5,196 nucleotides of DNA, taken from contig JAADGT010000133.1 of the NCBI GenBank assembly GCA_013152215.1, forward strand, positions 1 through 5,196, in the 5' to 3' direction. The DNA is from Deltaproteobacteria bacterium (GTDB taxonomy: Bacteria; Desulfobacterota; Deferrisomatia; Deferrisomatales; Deferrisomataceae). Below, one piece after another: positions 1-5,131 of this stretch. Below the pieces are notes generated by a model, which made no database searches, was not told the origin of the DNA, and saw only the letters and a program-made list of their open reading frames with translations. Within the stretch, counting starts at the first letter, position 1. Each line of letters opens with the position of its first letter. The translations under genes and the position numbers were made by a program.

Positions 1-42
1 GACCTCCCCCAGCTACCCGATTGGGCGCGCCCGGCGCCCCGC

Positions 43-79
43 AAAAAAACGACCGGAACCCTCGGGGGCTCCGGTCGTT
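43..79 (-). terminator. Intrinsic terminator of the tRNA-Leu gene
   Basis: Read on the minus strand, positions 79 to 48 form a 10-bp perfect stem. After one mismatch it continues with 3 more G-C pairs closed by a 4-nt loop (62-65). The stem runs directly into seven T residues (complement of the A run at 43-49). A GC-rich stem plus U-tract is the standard rho-independent terminator. It starts 14 nt past the CCA end of the minus-strand tRNA, so it most likely ends that transcript. The plus-strand reading has no T-tract after the stem. Confidence 0.93.
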
Positions 80-92
80 CGGTCGAGCGGGT

Positions 93-179
93 TGGTGCCG
101 AAGAGAGGACTCGAACCTCCACGGGCTTGCGCCCACCAGATCCTGAATCTGGCGCGTCTACCAGTTCCGCCACTTCGGC
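93..179 (-). tRNA. tRNA-Leu, anticodon CAG, CCA end encoded
   Basis: This decodes CUG leucine codons, the preferred leucine codon in a genome this GC-rich. On the minus strand a complete class II cloverleaf can be traced. The 7-bp acceptor stem pairs GCCGAAG (179-173) with CTTCGGC (103-97). The D arm contains the invariant GG and TAGA. The anticodon stem CCAGA/TCTGG closes the loop TTCAGGA, with anticodon CAG at 145-143. A long variable arm (GGGC/GCCC stem) marks the Leu/Ser/Tyr class. The T arm has the TTCGAGT loop. Discriminator A at 96 is typical of leucine tRNAs. The CCA tail (95-93) is genomically encoded. The gene has its own promoter-like boxes upstream and an intrinsic terminator downstream, so it looks like a single-gene unit. 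Confidence 0.97.
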
Positions 180-190
180 ACGGAGCGCGT

Positions 191-220
191 TTGATACCAC
201 AGCCCCGCCGTGAGCGTCAA
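191..220 (-). promoter_or_regulatory. Probable sigma70-type promoter of tRNA-Leu
   Basis: On the minus strand TTGACG (220-215) is followed after 18 nt by TATCAA (196-191), close to -35 TTGACA and -10 TATAAT. Transcription would begin around 185-183, just ahead of the tRNA 5' end at 179, leaving only a few leader nucleotides for RNase P to remove. The call rests on box matches, spacing and position. The G/C-rich surroundings make such matches less likely by chance. Confidence 0.6.
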
Positions 221-238
221 GCCCCTACGGCGCCTTCG

Positions 239-267
239 TTGCCGACCCCGCATGGCGCCGCTATAAT
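239..267 (+). promoter_or_regulatory. Sigma70-type promoter of the thioesterase gene
   Basis: TTGCCG (239-244) and a perfect TATAAT (262-267) are separated by exactly 17 nt. The expected start of transcription is near 274, giving a leader of about 54 nt before the ATG at 328. In this GC-rich window a perfect Pribnow box at ideal spacing is unlikely to be chance. Its -35 box lies 18 bp from the -35 box of the divergent tRNA promoter, so the two polymerase sites are back to back. Confidence 0.75.
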
Positions 268-327
268 GCCGGCCATCGTTTCCAGGGCGGCGACGAGCCG
301 CCTTTCCTCCGCGTCCCTTCCGATCGG

Positions 328-741
328 ATGACCCGAATGAACCTTACCTGGCAGGACAACTGCTTCGTGTGCGGCCAGGACAACCCCGAGGGGTTGCGCC
401 TGGCGTTTCGGTTCGACGAGGAGGCCCGGTCCATCGAGACGGTGTGGACCCCCCGGCCGGTGCACATCGGGTACGAGGGGATCGTCCACGGTGGCCTGGT
501 GGCCACCCTGCTGGACGAGGCCCTGGGCAAGCTCACCACGCTGCTGGGCACGCCCGCGGTGACCGCGGAGCTCACCGTTCGCTACCACAAACCCGTGCCC
601 GTGGGCCGCCCCTTGCGGGTGGAAGGAAGGATCACCCGGGACCGGGGCCGGCTGCTCCAAGGAGAGGCCCGGGCTCTCCTGGAGGACGGCACCGAGGCCG
701 CCACCGCCACCGCCAAGCTCCTGCGCACCTCTGCGGGCTGA
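328..741 (+). CDS. Hotdog-fold thioesterase, PaaI/4HBT family (137 aa)
   Basis: Predicted cytoplasmic acyl-CoA thioesterase that hydrolyses a CoA thioester to free acid and CoA. The substrate cannot be read from the sequence. The N-terminus has the CxxCG...NPEGL pattern (C12, C15, N19-L23) seen in many small 4HBT-domain proteins. The hallmark HGG-x6-D segment is at H54-G55-G56 and D63-E64, with the nine-residue His-Asp spacing of PaaI. A later strand has the TVRYHKPVPVG pattern (83-93) usual for hotdog enzymes. The length is typical of a one-domain protein that works as a dimer or tetramer. There is no signal peptide or membrane segment. ATG 328 is used, but an in-frame ATG at 337 (residue 4) is equally possible because neither has a clear Shine-Dalgarno sequence. 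A strong promoter lies upstream (239-267). The gene stands alone, as the next gene begins 446 bp later. The family assignment is secure, the physiological role unknown. Confidence 0.9.
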   Translation: MTRMNLTWQDNCFVCGQDNPEGLRLAFRFDEEARSIETVWTPRPVHIGYEGIVHGGLVATLLDEALGKLTTLLGTPAVTAELTVRYHKPVPVGRPLRVEGRITRDRGRLLQGEARALLEDGTEAATATAKLLRTSAG

Positions 742-744
742 ACG

Positions 745-816
745 CCGGGGGAGCCCCGGTACCCAGTGCCCTGAACCGCTCTTCGCACGAAAGCCCCTTC
801 AGGCCCCTGCGGGGCC
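745..816 (+). terminator. Two GC hairpins after the thioesterase gene, possible weak terminator
   Basis: The first hairpin, CCGGGG (745-750) with CCCCGG (754-759) and loop GAG, begins 4 nt after the stop codon. The second pairs GGCCCC (802-807) with GGGGCC (811-816) around a 3-nt loop. Neither is followed by a T-run, so they are not standard intrinsic terminators. Their place just downstream of an isolated gene suggests they end or stabilise its mRNA. Confidence 0.35.
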
Positions 817-841
817 CTACAACGGGGAAAGTAACGTCCCC

Positions 842-855
842 TGATCCGGGGATCA
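842..855. repeat. Small perfect inverted repeat TGATCC-GG-GGATCA
   Basis: Six-base arms TGATCC (842-847) and GGATCA (850-855) flank a 2-bp centre. The loop is too short for a stable RNA hairpin, so it would act as a DNA palindrome, for example a dimeric regulator site, if it acts at all. There is no second copy in the window and no promoter next to it, so function is unsupported. Confidence 0.3.
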
Positions 856-866
856 CGGCCGGCGGT

Positions 867-1053
867 GGGGCATGGGGCCTGCTTCCGGCCGCGTGCGAAG
901 CCGGGCGTTGAGATTCGCCGCGCAGGCACGGGGCACCGGCGGTGGTTTCATGACAGACCGGTGGGGCACGAACGAATTCACGGTGCGAGTGTTGGAGGCG
1001 CTGCGCGGCGAGCCAAGGAGCCGCACGCGGCGCTCCAGCAGACCCCATGCCCC
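867..1053. repeat. 187-bp segment bounded by imperfect inverted repeats
   Basis: The left arm GGGGCATGGGGCCTGCT (867-883) recurs inverted at 1037-1053 with a single mismatch (16 of 17). After a 4- or 5-nt variable patch a further ten bases, GCCGCGTGCG, match again (888-897 against 1031-1022 inverted). The arms are therefore about 31 nt and enclose about 125 bp of unrelated sequence without a credible gene. The layout resembles a small non-autonomous element or a large RNA/DNA hairpin. I could not identify a target-site duplication. The right arm overlaps the end of the separate 1041-1150 repeat, so the two may be parts of one composite repeat. Confidence 0.5.
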
Positions 1054-1150
1054 CCGAGACCGTAAGGTGACGCCAAAGAGGCGTGGTCACGCTTGGAATG
1101 CTGGGAGATCACGGAGGTTTTCAGGCCTTCTAGCCTCCCAGCCTCCTAGC
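1041..1150 (-). repeat. Intergenic repeat, copy A (inverted relative to copy B)
   Basis: Taken on the minus strand, this 110-nt sequence matches 5023-5131 with six mismatches and one single-base gap (about 94%). A 59-nt core (1065-1123) is identical to 5050-5108. The core holds an imperfect hairpin: ACGCC/GGCGT (1070-1074, 1080-1084) round AAAGA, with GTG/CAC extending it across a 3-nt bulge. It also holds the near-palindrome GCGTG-GT-CACGC (1081-1092). The octamer array (1127-1150) is at one end and a GGGGCATGGGGTC box at the other. There is no coding sequence or transposase. It ends 24 nt before the Shine-Dalgarno of rnr, so it may lie in the leader of that mRNA. Confidence 0.92.
1127..1150 (-). 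repeat. Octamer tandem array, three units, in copy A
   Basis: On the minus strand three consecutive 8-mers can be read: GCTAGGAG (1150-1143), GCTGGGAG (1142-1135) and GCTAGAAG (1134-1127), then GCCTGA leading into the core. The consensus across both copies is GCTRGRAS. Copy B carries four such units at the same place, so the unit number differs between copies. Confidence 0.8.
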
Positions 1151-1163
1151 GGGCCGAAGGCCC
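1151..1163 (+). other. Short hairpin in the rnr leader
   Basis: GGGCC (1151-1155) pairs with GGCCC (1159-1163) around the loop GAA. It sits between the end of repeat copy A and the ribosome binding site, 10 nt before the GGAA core. It could influence ribosome access or simply be part of the repeat border. Function is unproven. Confidence 0.35.
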
Positions 1164-1173
1164 AAGTTACACG

Positions 1174-1180
1174 AAAGGAA
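1174..1180 (+). promoter_or_regulatory. Shine-Dalgarno of rnr
   Basis: AAAGGAA lies 7 nt upstream of the ATG at 1188, a good purine-rich match at normal spacing. It fixes this ATG as the rnr start. Confidence 0.75.
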
Positions 1181-1187
1181 TCCCGGC

Positions 1188-3317
1188 ATGCCCCTCAGAC
1201 CCGAAACCCTGGTGTCGTTCCTGCGGGAGAAGGCGTCCCATCCGGTCACGGCCCGGGAGCTCGTCAAGCGGCTGCGCGTCCCCAAGGCGTCGGAACCGGA
1301 GTTCCTGGCCCTTCTGCAGAGCCTCGCGGAAACGGGCGAGGTGGTGGAGATCAAGGGCGGCCGATACGCCCATCCCTCCCGGGTGGGGCTCGTGGTGGGC
1401 CGCCTGCAGGTCCATCCGGACGGGTTCGGCTTCGTGGTGGCCGAGGACCCAGACCAGCCCGACGTGTTCATCAAACCCCGGTGGCTGAAGGCCGCGATGC
1501 ACGGCGACCGGGTGGTGGCCCGGATCGAGCGGCGGCCGCCCAAGGGCCCTGAGGGCCGGATCATCCGGATCCTGCAGCGGGCGAACCCCAGGGTGATCGG
1601 GGTGGTGCGGGTGCGGCGCAAGGCGGCCGTGGTGGCGCCCTTGGAGGAACGCCTCCTCCACGAGATCTACGTGGCGCCCGACGACCTCGGCGGCGCGGCC
1701 GACGGCCAGATCGTGGAGGTGGAGATCACGGCCTTTCCCACCGACGAGGCCGGCCCCGAGGGCCGGGTCGTCCACGTGCTCGGGCACCGGGGCGACGCAT
1801 CGGCCGAGGCCAAGGCGGTCGCCCTGAAGCACGGCATCCCGGTGGCGTTCCCCCCCGAGGTCCTGGAGGCGGCCGAGGGGGTGCCCACCAAGGTGCGGGC
1901 CGCGGACCGCCGCGGGCGGGAGGACCTTCGGGAGCTGCCGTTCGTGACCATCGACGGCGAGACCGCCAAGGACTTCGACGACGCCTTGGTCCTGGAGGAG
2001 CTGGACCGGGGTCGGGTGCGGCTGCGGGTGGCCATCGCCGACGTGAGCCACTACGTCACCCCGGGCAGCCCCCTGGACGACGAGGCGTTCGGCCGGGGCA
2101 CCTCCACCTACTTCCCGGACCGGGTGTTCCCCATGCTGCCGGAGCGGTTGTCCAACGGCATCTGCTCCCTGAACCCGGGGGTGGACCGCCTGGCCCTGGT
2201 GGCCGACCTGGTGTTCAGCCGGGGGGGCCGCCGCCAGGAGGCCCGGTTCTACCCGGCCGTGATCCGGAGCCGCCACCGCCTCACCTACACCACGGTGGCC
2301 CGCATCCTGGACGACCCGGACTGCGACGAGGCCCAGGAGCTGGCCGACGTGACCCCCATGCTCCTGCGGATGGGGGAGCTGGCCCGGGCCGTGCGGGCCC
2401 GGCGGCGGGAGCGGGGCAGCATCGACTTCGACCTGCCCGAGGCCGAGATTGTGCTCGACGTGCAGGGCCGGCCCGAGGACATCGTACGCAGCCGCCGCAA
2501 CGAGGCCCACTTCCTGGTGGAGGAGTTCATGATCGCCGCGAACGAGGCGGTGGCCGACTTTCTCACCAAGCGCCGGATCCCGTGCCCCTACCGGGTCCAC
2601 GACGCCCCAGACCCCGAGAAGCTGGCCGAGTTCCGCAAGTTCGTCCACAACTTCGGGTACACCCTGAAGGGCCGCGCCCGGGTGCACTCGAAGGACTTCC
2701 AGCACCTGCTCGCCCAGGTGGAGGGGAAGCCCGAGGAGCGCATGATCCACAACATGATGCTCCGTACCATGGCCAAGGCCGTGTACTCGCCCGACAACGT
2801 CGGCCACTTCGGGCTGGCCTCGGAGCGGTACCTCCACTTCACCTCGCCGATCCGGCGGTACCCCGACCTCATCGTGCACCGGGAGCTCAAGAAGGCGCTC
2901 CAGAAACGCCCCGCCTCCAAGACCTGGCGCCAGAAGGAACGCCGGTACCTGGAGGAGGCCTGCCCCCACCTCTCGACCCGCGAGCGAGCGGCCGAGGCGG
3001 CCGAGCGGGAGGCCGTGCAGTGGAAGAAGTGCCAGTTCATGGCCGACAAGGTGGGCAGCGAGCACTGGGGGTTCGTGGTGGGCGTGGCGAGCTTCGGGTT
3101 CTTCGTGGAGCTCGAGACCTACTTCGTGGACGGCCTGGTTCACGTCTCCAGCCTGGAGGACGACTTCTACCACTTCTCGGAGGAGACCCAGGCGTTGATC
3201 GGTGAGCGCACCGGCCGCACCTTCCGGATCGGCGATCGGGTCCGGGTCCGGGTGGATCGGGTGAGCGTGGCCCGGCGCCAGATCGACTTCGTGCTCGCGG
3301 AGAAGCCCCGACCGTGA
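1188..3317 (+). CDS. rnr: Ribonuclease R (RNB-family 3'-5' exoribonuclease, 709 aa)
   Basis: Processive hydrolytic 3'-5' exoribonuclease that degrades structured RNA, mRNA fragments and defective rRNA/tRNA in the cytoplasm. Domains in order: an N-terminal winged-helix (about 5-60); a first cold-shock/OB domain (about 65-115) with the HPDGFGFVV motif (76-84) and DVFI; a second OB domain (about 135-185); the RNB catalytic domain (about 245-575); and a C-terminal S1 RNA-binding domain (about 624-705), including GFVVGVASFGFFVEL (628-641). The catalytic metal-binding aspartates are in TIDGETAKDFDD: D256, D262, D264 and D265. Y308 in the TSTYFPDRVFPMLP segment and the HFTSPIRRYPDLIVHR block (550-565) are the other family signatures. 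The full domain set including the winged helix separates it from RNase II. At 709 aa it is shorter than the E. coli (813) enzyme and lacks a long Lys-rich tail after S1. The start is set by a Shine-Dalgarno 7 nt upstream. The stop overlaps the next gene by 4 nt. Confidence 0.97.
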   Translation: MPLRPETLVSFLREKASHPVTARELVKRLRVPKASEPEFLALLQSLAETGEVVEIKGGRYAHPSRVGLVVGRLQVHPDGFGFVVAEDPDQPDVFIKPRWLKAAMHGDRVVARIERRPPKGPEGRIIRILQRANPRVIGVVRVRRKAAVVAPLEERLLHEIYVAPDDLGGAADGQIVEVEITAFPTDEAGPEGRVVHVLGHRGDASAEAKAVALKHGIPVAFPPEVLEAAEGVPTKVRAADRRGREDLRELPFVTIDGETAKDFDDALVLEELDRGRVRLRVAIADVSHYVTPGSPLDDEAFGRGTSTYFPDRVFPMLPERLSNGICSLNPGVDRLALVADLVFSRGGRRQEARFYPAVIRSRHRLTYTTVARILDDPDCDEAQELADVTPMLLRMGELARAVRARRRERGSIDFDLPEAEIVLDVQGRPEDIVRSRRNEAHFLVEEFMIAANEAVADFLTKRRIPCPYRVHDAPDPEKLAEFRKFVHNFGYTLKGRARVHSKDFQHLLAQVEGKPEERMIHNMMLRTMAKAVYSPDNVGHFGLASERYLHFTSPIRRYPDLIVHRELKKALQKRPASKTWRQKERRYLEEACPHLSTRERAAEAAEREAVQWKKCQFMADKVGSEHWGFVVGVASFGFFVELETYFVDGLVHVSSLEDDFYHFSEETQALIGERTGRTFRIGDRVRVRVDRVSVARRQIDFVLAEKPRP

Positions 3318-4993
3318 ACGTCCTGGCGCTGACCCGCACCTACCGGTCCCTGGGCCGGATCCGGGAGATCGCGCTCGTGCTCTCGAAGCACGGGTTCAAC
3401 CAGCTCCTCGAGCGGGCCGGGCTGGGGCGGCTGCTGCCGTTCTCCCGGCGGATCCGGGGCCGAAGCGGGGTGGCCGGGGACGTGCCCGCCCCCGTGGAGT
3501 GGCGGCTCGCCTTGGAGGACCTGGGCCCCACCTTCGTGAAGCTGGGCCAGATGCTCGCCACCCGGCCCGACCTGGTGCCCCCCGCCTACGTGGAGGAGTT
3601 CCGCAAGCTCCAGGACCAGGTGCCTCCGTTCCCGTTCGAGGAGGCCCTGCGCATCGTGACCGAGGAGCTGGGGGGACCGGTGGAGGAGGTGTTCGAGCAC
3701 ATCTACCCCCAACCCATGGCCGCGGCCAGCATCGCCCAGGTGCACCGGGCCCGCCTGAAGGACGGCACCCCGGTGGTCCTGAAGGTTCAGAGGCCCCGGG
3801 TGGACCGGACCATCTCCCAGGACCTGGCGACCCTGTTCCTGCTCGCCGGCCTGGTGGAGCGCTACATCCCCGAGGCCCGCACGTTCCGGCCGCGGGAGAT
3901 CGTGGAGGAGTTCGCCCGCACCCTGAACCGGGAGCTCGACTTCTTCCTCGAGGCCTCGAACATCGAGCGGTTCCGCCAGAACTTCCAGGGGTTCGAGGGC
4001 GTGGTGATCCCGGCGGTGCAGTGGGACCTCACGTCCAGACGGCTCCTGGTCATGGAGGCCATCGAGGGGCTCCCGGCCGACCGGGCCGACGCCATCCGGG
4101 AGCGGGGGCTCGACACGTCCGCGCTGGCCCGTACCTTGGCCCGGGCGTTCCTGAAGCAGGTGTTCGACGACGGCCTGTTCCACGGCGATCTGCACCCCGG
4201 CAACGTGATGGTCACCCCCGAGGGGAAGGTGGCGTTCCTGGACTTCGGGGCCGTGGGGTACCTGTCGGAGGAGGCCCAGGAGGGGCTCGGCGAGCTGTTC
4301 CTGGCGCTGGTGAGCCGGGACTACGCCCAGATGGCCGAAGGGTTCGTCCGGCTGGGCAGCACCGAGGACACGGTGGACCTGCGGGCGTTCCAGCGGGACC
4401 TGAAGGAGCTGATCGAACCCTACTTCGGCAGGCCGCTCAAGGACCTGCGGGTCGGCCACCTGCTCCACGAGTCCTCGGAGATCGCCCTGCGCCACCGGGT
4501 GCGGGTGCCCCCGGACCTGATGCTGCTGGCCCGCTCCATCCTGACCGTGGAAGGGCTGGCCCGCACCCTGGACCCGGACTTCGTGGTGCTCGACGAGGCG
4601 GTGCCGTTCGCCCGCCGGCTCCTGGTGCGCCGGCTGGACCCCCGGCGGCAGGCCCGGCTCGCCTACCGCACCATCCGCGACCTCCGCGAGCTGATCCGGG
4701 CGGTGCCCGGCCAGGTGACCCGGATCCTGCAGAAGCTCCTGGAGGGCAAGCTGGCCGTGGACTTCGTGCACAAGGGCTACGAGCCGCTCCTCCACGAGAT
4801 GGACCGGTCGTCCAACCGCCTGTCGTTCGCCATGATCGTGTCGGCCCTGATCATCGGGTCGAGCCTCATCGTGCTGGCCGGCCGGGGGCCTTTGCTGTGG
4901 GACTTCCCCGCGTTCGGGATCTTCGGGTTCCTCCTGGCGGGGGTCCTGGGCTTCGGGCTGGCCATCGCGATCCTCCGTTCCGGAAAGCTCTGA
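3314..4993 (+). CDS. ubiB: UbiB/ABC1 (ADCK) family atypical protein kinase-like membrane protein (559 aa)
   Basis: Member of the ABC1/ADCK/UbiB family, whose bacterial UbiB members support ubiquinone biosynthesis, probably as membrane-bound ATPases rather than classical protein kinases. Visible signatures are the KxGQ motif (K76-L-G78-Q79) in the LGPTFVKLGQMLATRPDLVP segment; the Ala-rich nucleotide loop AAASIAQVH (136-144) that replaces the Gly-rich loop; ATP-binding K157 in VVLKVQRP; the ExD motif E207-L-D209; HGDLHPGN (290-297) with D292; and the metal-binding DFG at D310-G312. The C-terminus has two hydrophobic helices (about 503-522 and 531-553), the usual UbiB membrane anchor. All key residues are present and the length is close to E. 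coli UbiB (546). The start is GTG 3314, inside the rnr stop (GTGA overlap), so translation is probably coupled. No other quinone gene is in the window, so the pathway is inferred from the family. It might serve menaquinone or another isoprenoid process. Confidence 0.92.
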   Translation: MNVLALTRTYRSLGRIREIALVLSKHGFNQLLERAGLGRLLPFSRRIRGRSGVAGDVPAPVEWRLALEDLGPTFVKLGQMLATRPDLVPPAYVEEFRKLQDQVPPFPFEEALRIVTEELGGPVEEVFEHIYPQPMAAASIAQVHRARLKDGTPVVLKVQRPRVDRTISQDLATLFLLAGLVERYIPEARTFRPREIVEEFARTLNRELDFFLEASNIERFRQNFQGFEGVVIPAVQWDLTSRRLLVMEAIEGLPADRADAIRERGLDTSALARTLARAFLKQVFDDGLFHGDLHPGNVMVTPEGKVAFLDFGAVGYLSEEAQEGLGELFLALVSRDYAQMAEGFVRLGSTEDTVDLRAFQRDLKELIEPYFGRPLKDLRVGHLLHESSEIALRHRVRVPPDLMLLARSILTVEGLARTLDPDFVVLDEAVPFARRLLVRRLDPRRQARLAYRTIRDLRELIRAVPGQVTRILQKLLEGKLAVDFVHKGYEPLLHEMDRSSNRLSFAMIVSALIIGSSLIVLAGRGPLLWDFPAFGIFGFLLAGVLGFGLAIAILRSGKL

Positions 4994-5006
4994 GCCCGGG
5001 CCCCTT

Positions 5007-5020
5007 CCCAGTCCGCTGGG
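5007..5020 (+). other. Small hairpin after the ubiB gene
   Basis: CCCAG (5007-5011) pairs with CTGGG (5016-5020) around TCCG, 13 nt after the ubiB stop. It is not followed by a T-run, so it is not a classical terminator. Its right arm overlaps the first octamer of repeat copy B. Confidence 0.35.
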
Positions 5021-5046
5021 ACGCTAGGAGGCTGGGACGCTAGGAG
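5015..5046 (+). repeat. Octamer tandem array, four units, in copy B
   Basis: Four consecutive 8-mers are present: GCTGGGAC (5015), GCTAGGAG (5023), GCTGGGAC (5031) and GCTAGGAG (5039), then GCTTGA into the core. The array can equally be read as two exact 16-mers. It is the longer version of the array in copy A. Confidence 0.85.
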
Positions 5047-5131
5047 GCTTGAAAACCTCCGTGATCTCCCAGCATTCCAAGCGTGACCACGCCTCTTTGG
5101 CGTCACCTCACCGTCTCGGGGGCATGGGATC
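5015..5131 (+). repeat. Intergenic repeat, copy B
   Basis: This is the second copy of the repeat found at 1041-1150, in the opposite orientation, and it starts 21 nt after the ubiB stop codon. Positions 5023-5131 align with copy A. The exact 59-nt core is 5050-5108. Next to the core, GGAGG (5043-5047) can pair with CCTCC (5056-5060), giving an additional hairpin in RNA read from the plus strand. The tail ends with a GGGGGCATGGGATC box (5118-5131). It contains no gene. The open frame across it on the minus strand translates the same short peptide as copy A and is not credible as a protein. Confidence 0.92.

Larger units (their letters stand above)
742..1187. other. 446-bp gene-free stretch between thioesterase and rnr
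   Basis: I find no convincing gene here. Left to right it holds two short GC hairpins (745-759, 802-816), a small perfect palindrome (842-855), a segment with inverted terminal repeats (867-1053), an intergenic repeat copy (1041-1150), a short leader hairpin (1151-1163) and the rnr ribosome binding site. I see no pair of -35/-10 boxes I would defend as the rnr promoter. The open frame running from 872 through this stretch into the rnr region in another frame is a low-complexity Arg/Pro/Gly translation of GC-rich DNA and repeat, and is not called as a gene. Confidence 0.7.

Noticed and set aside
369..911. Alternative-frame open frame overlapping the thioesterase gene
   Set aside because: Composition is dominated by Gly, Pro, Arg and His, as in other out-of-frame GC-rich readings. 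The 328-741 frame has clear family motifs.
1093..1121. TTGGAA as a -35 box for an rnr promoter inside copy A
   Set aside because: At 17-nt spacing the -10 position reads GGTTTT, which is not a usable Pribnow box. No better pair was found in 742-1187.
1041..1150. Possible CRISPR or transposon end
   Set aside because: There are no regularly spaced direct repeats with unique spacers, and no transposase or cas gene is in the window.
872..1552. Plus-strand open frame of 226 aa spanning the intergenic repeats and the start of rnr
   Set aside because: It is an Arg/Pro/Gly-rich translation of repeat DNA followed by an out-of-frame part of rnr. There is no Shine-Dalgarno that would favour it and no domain.
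1167..3173. Long open frame on the minus strand opposite rnr (668 aa)
   Set aside because: It is an antisense shadow of a high-GC gene. It is rich in His, Gly, Leu, Pro and Val with no recognisable domain, and the plus strand is unambiguously rnr.
3167..4795. Long open frame on the minus strand opposite ubiB (542 aa)
   Set aside because: Same shadow effect. The composition is low complexity, there is no motif, and the plus strand encodes a complete UbiB-family protein.
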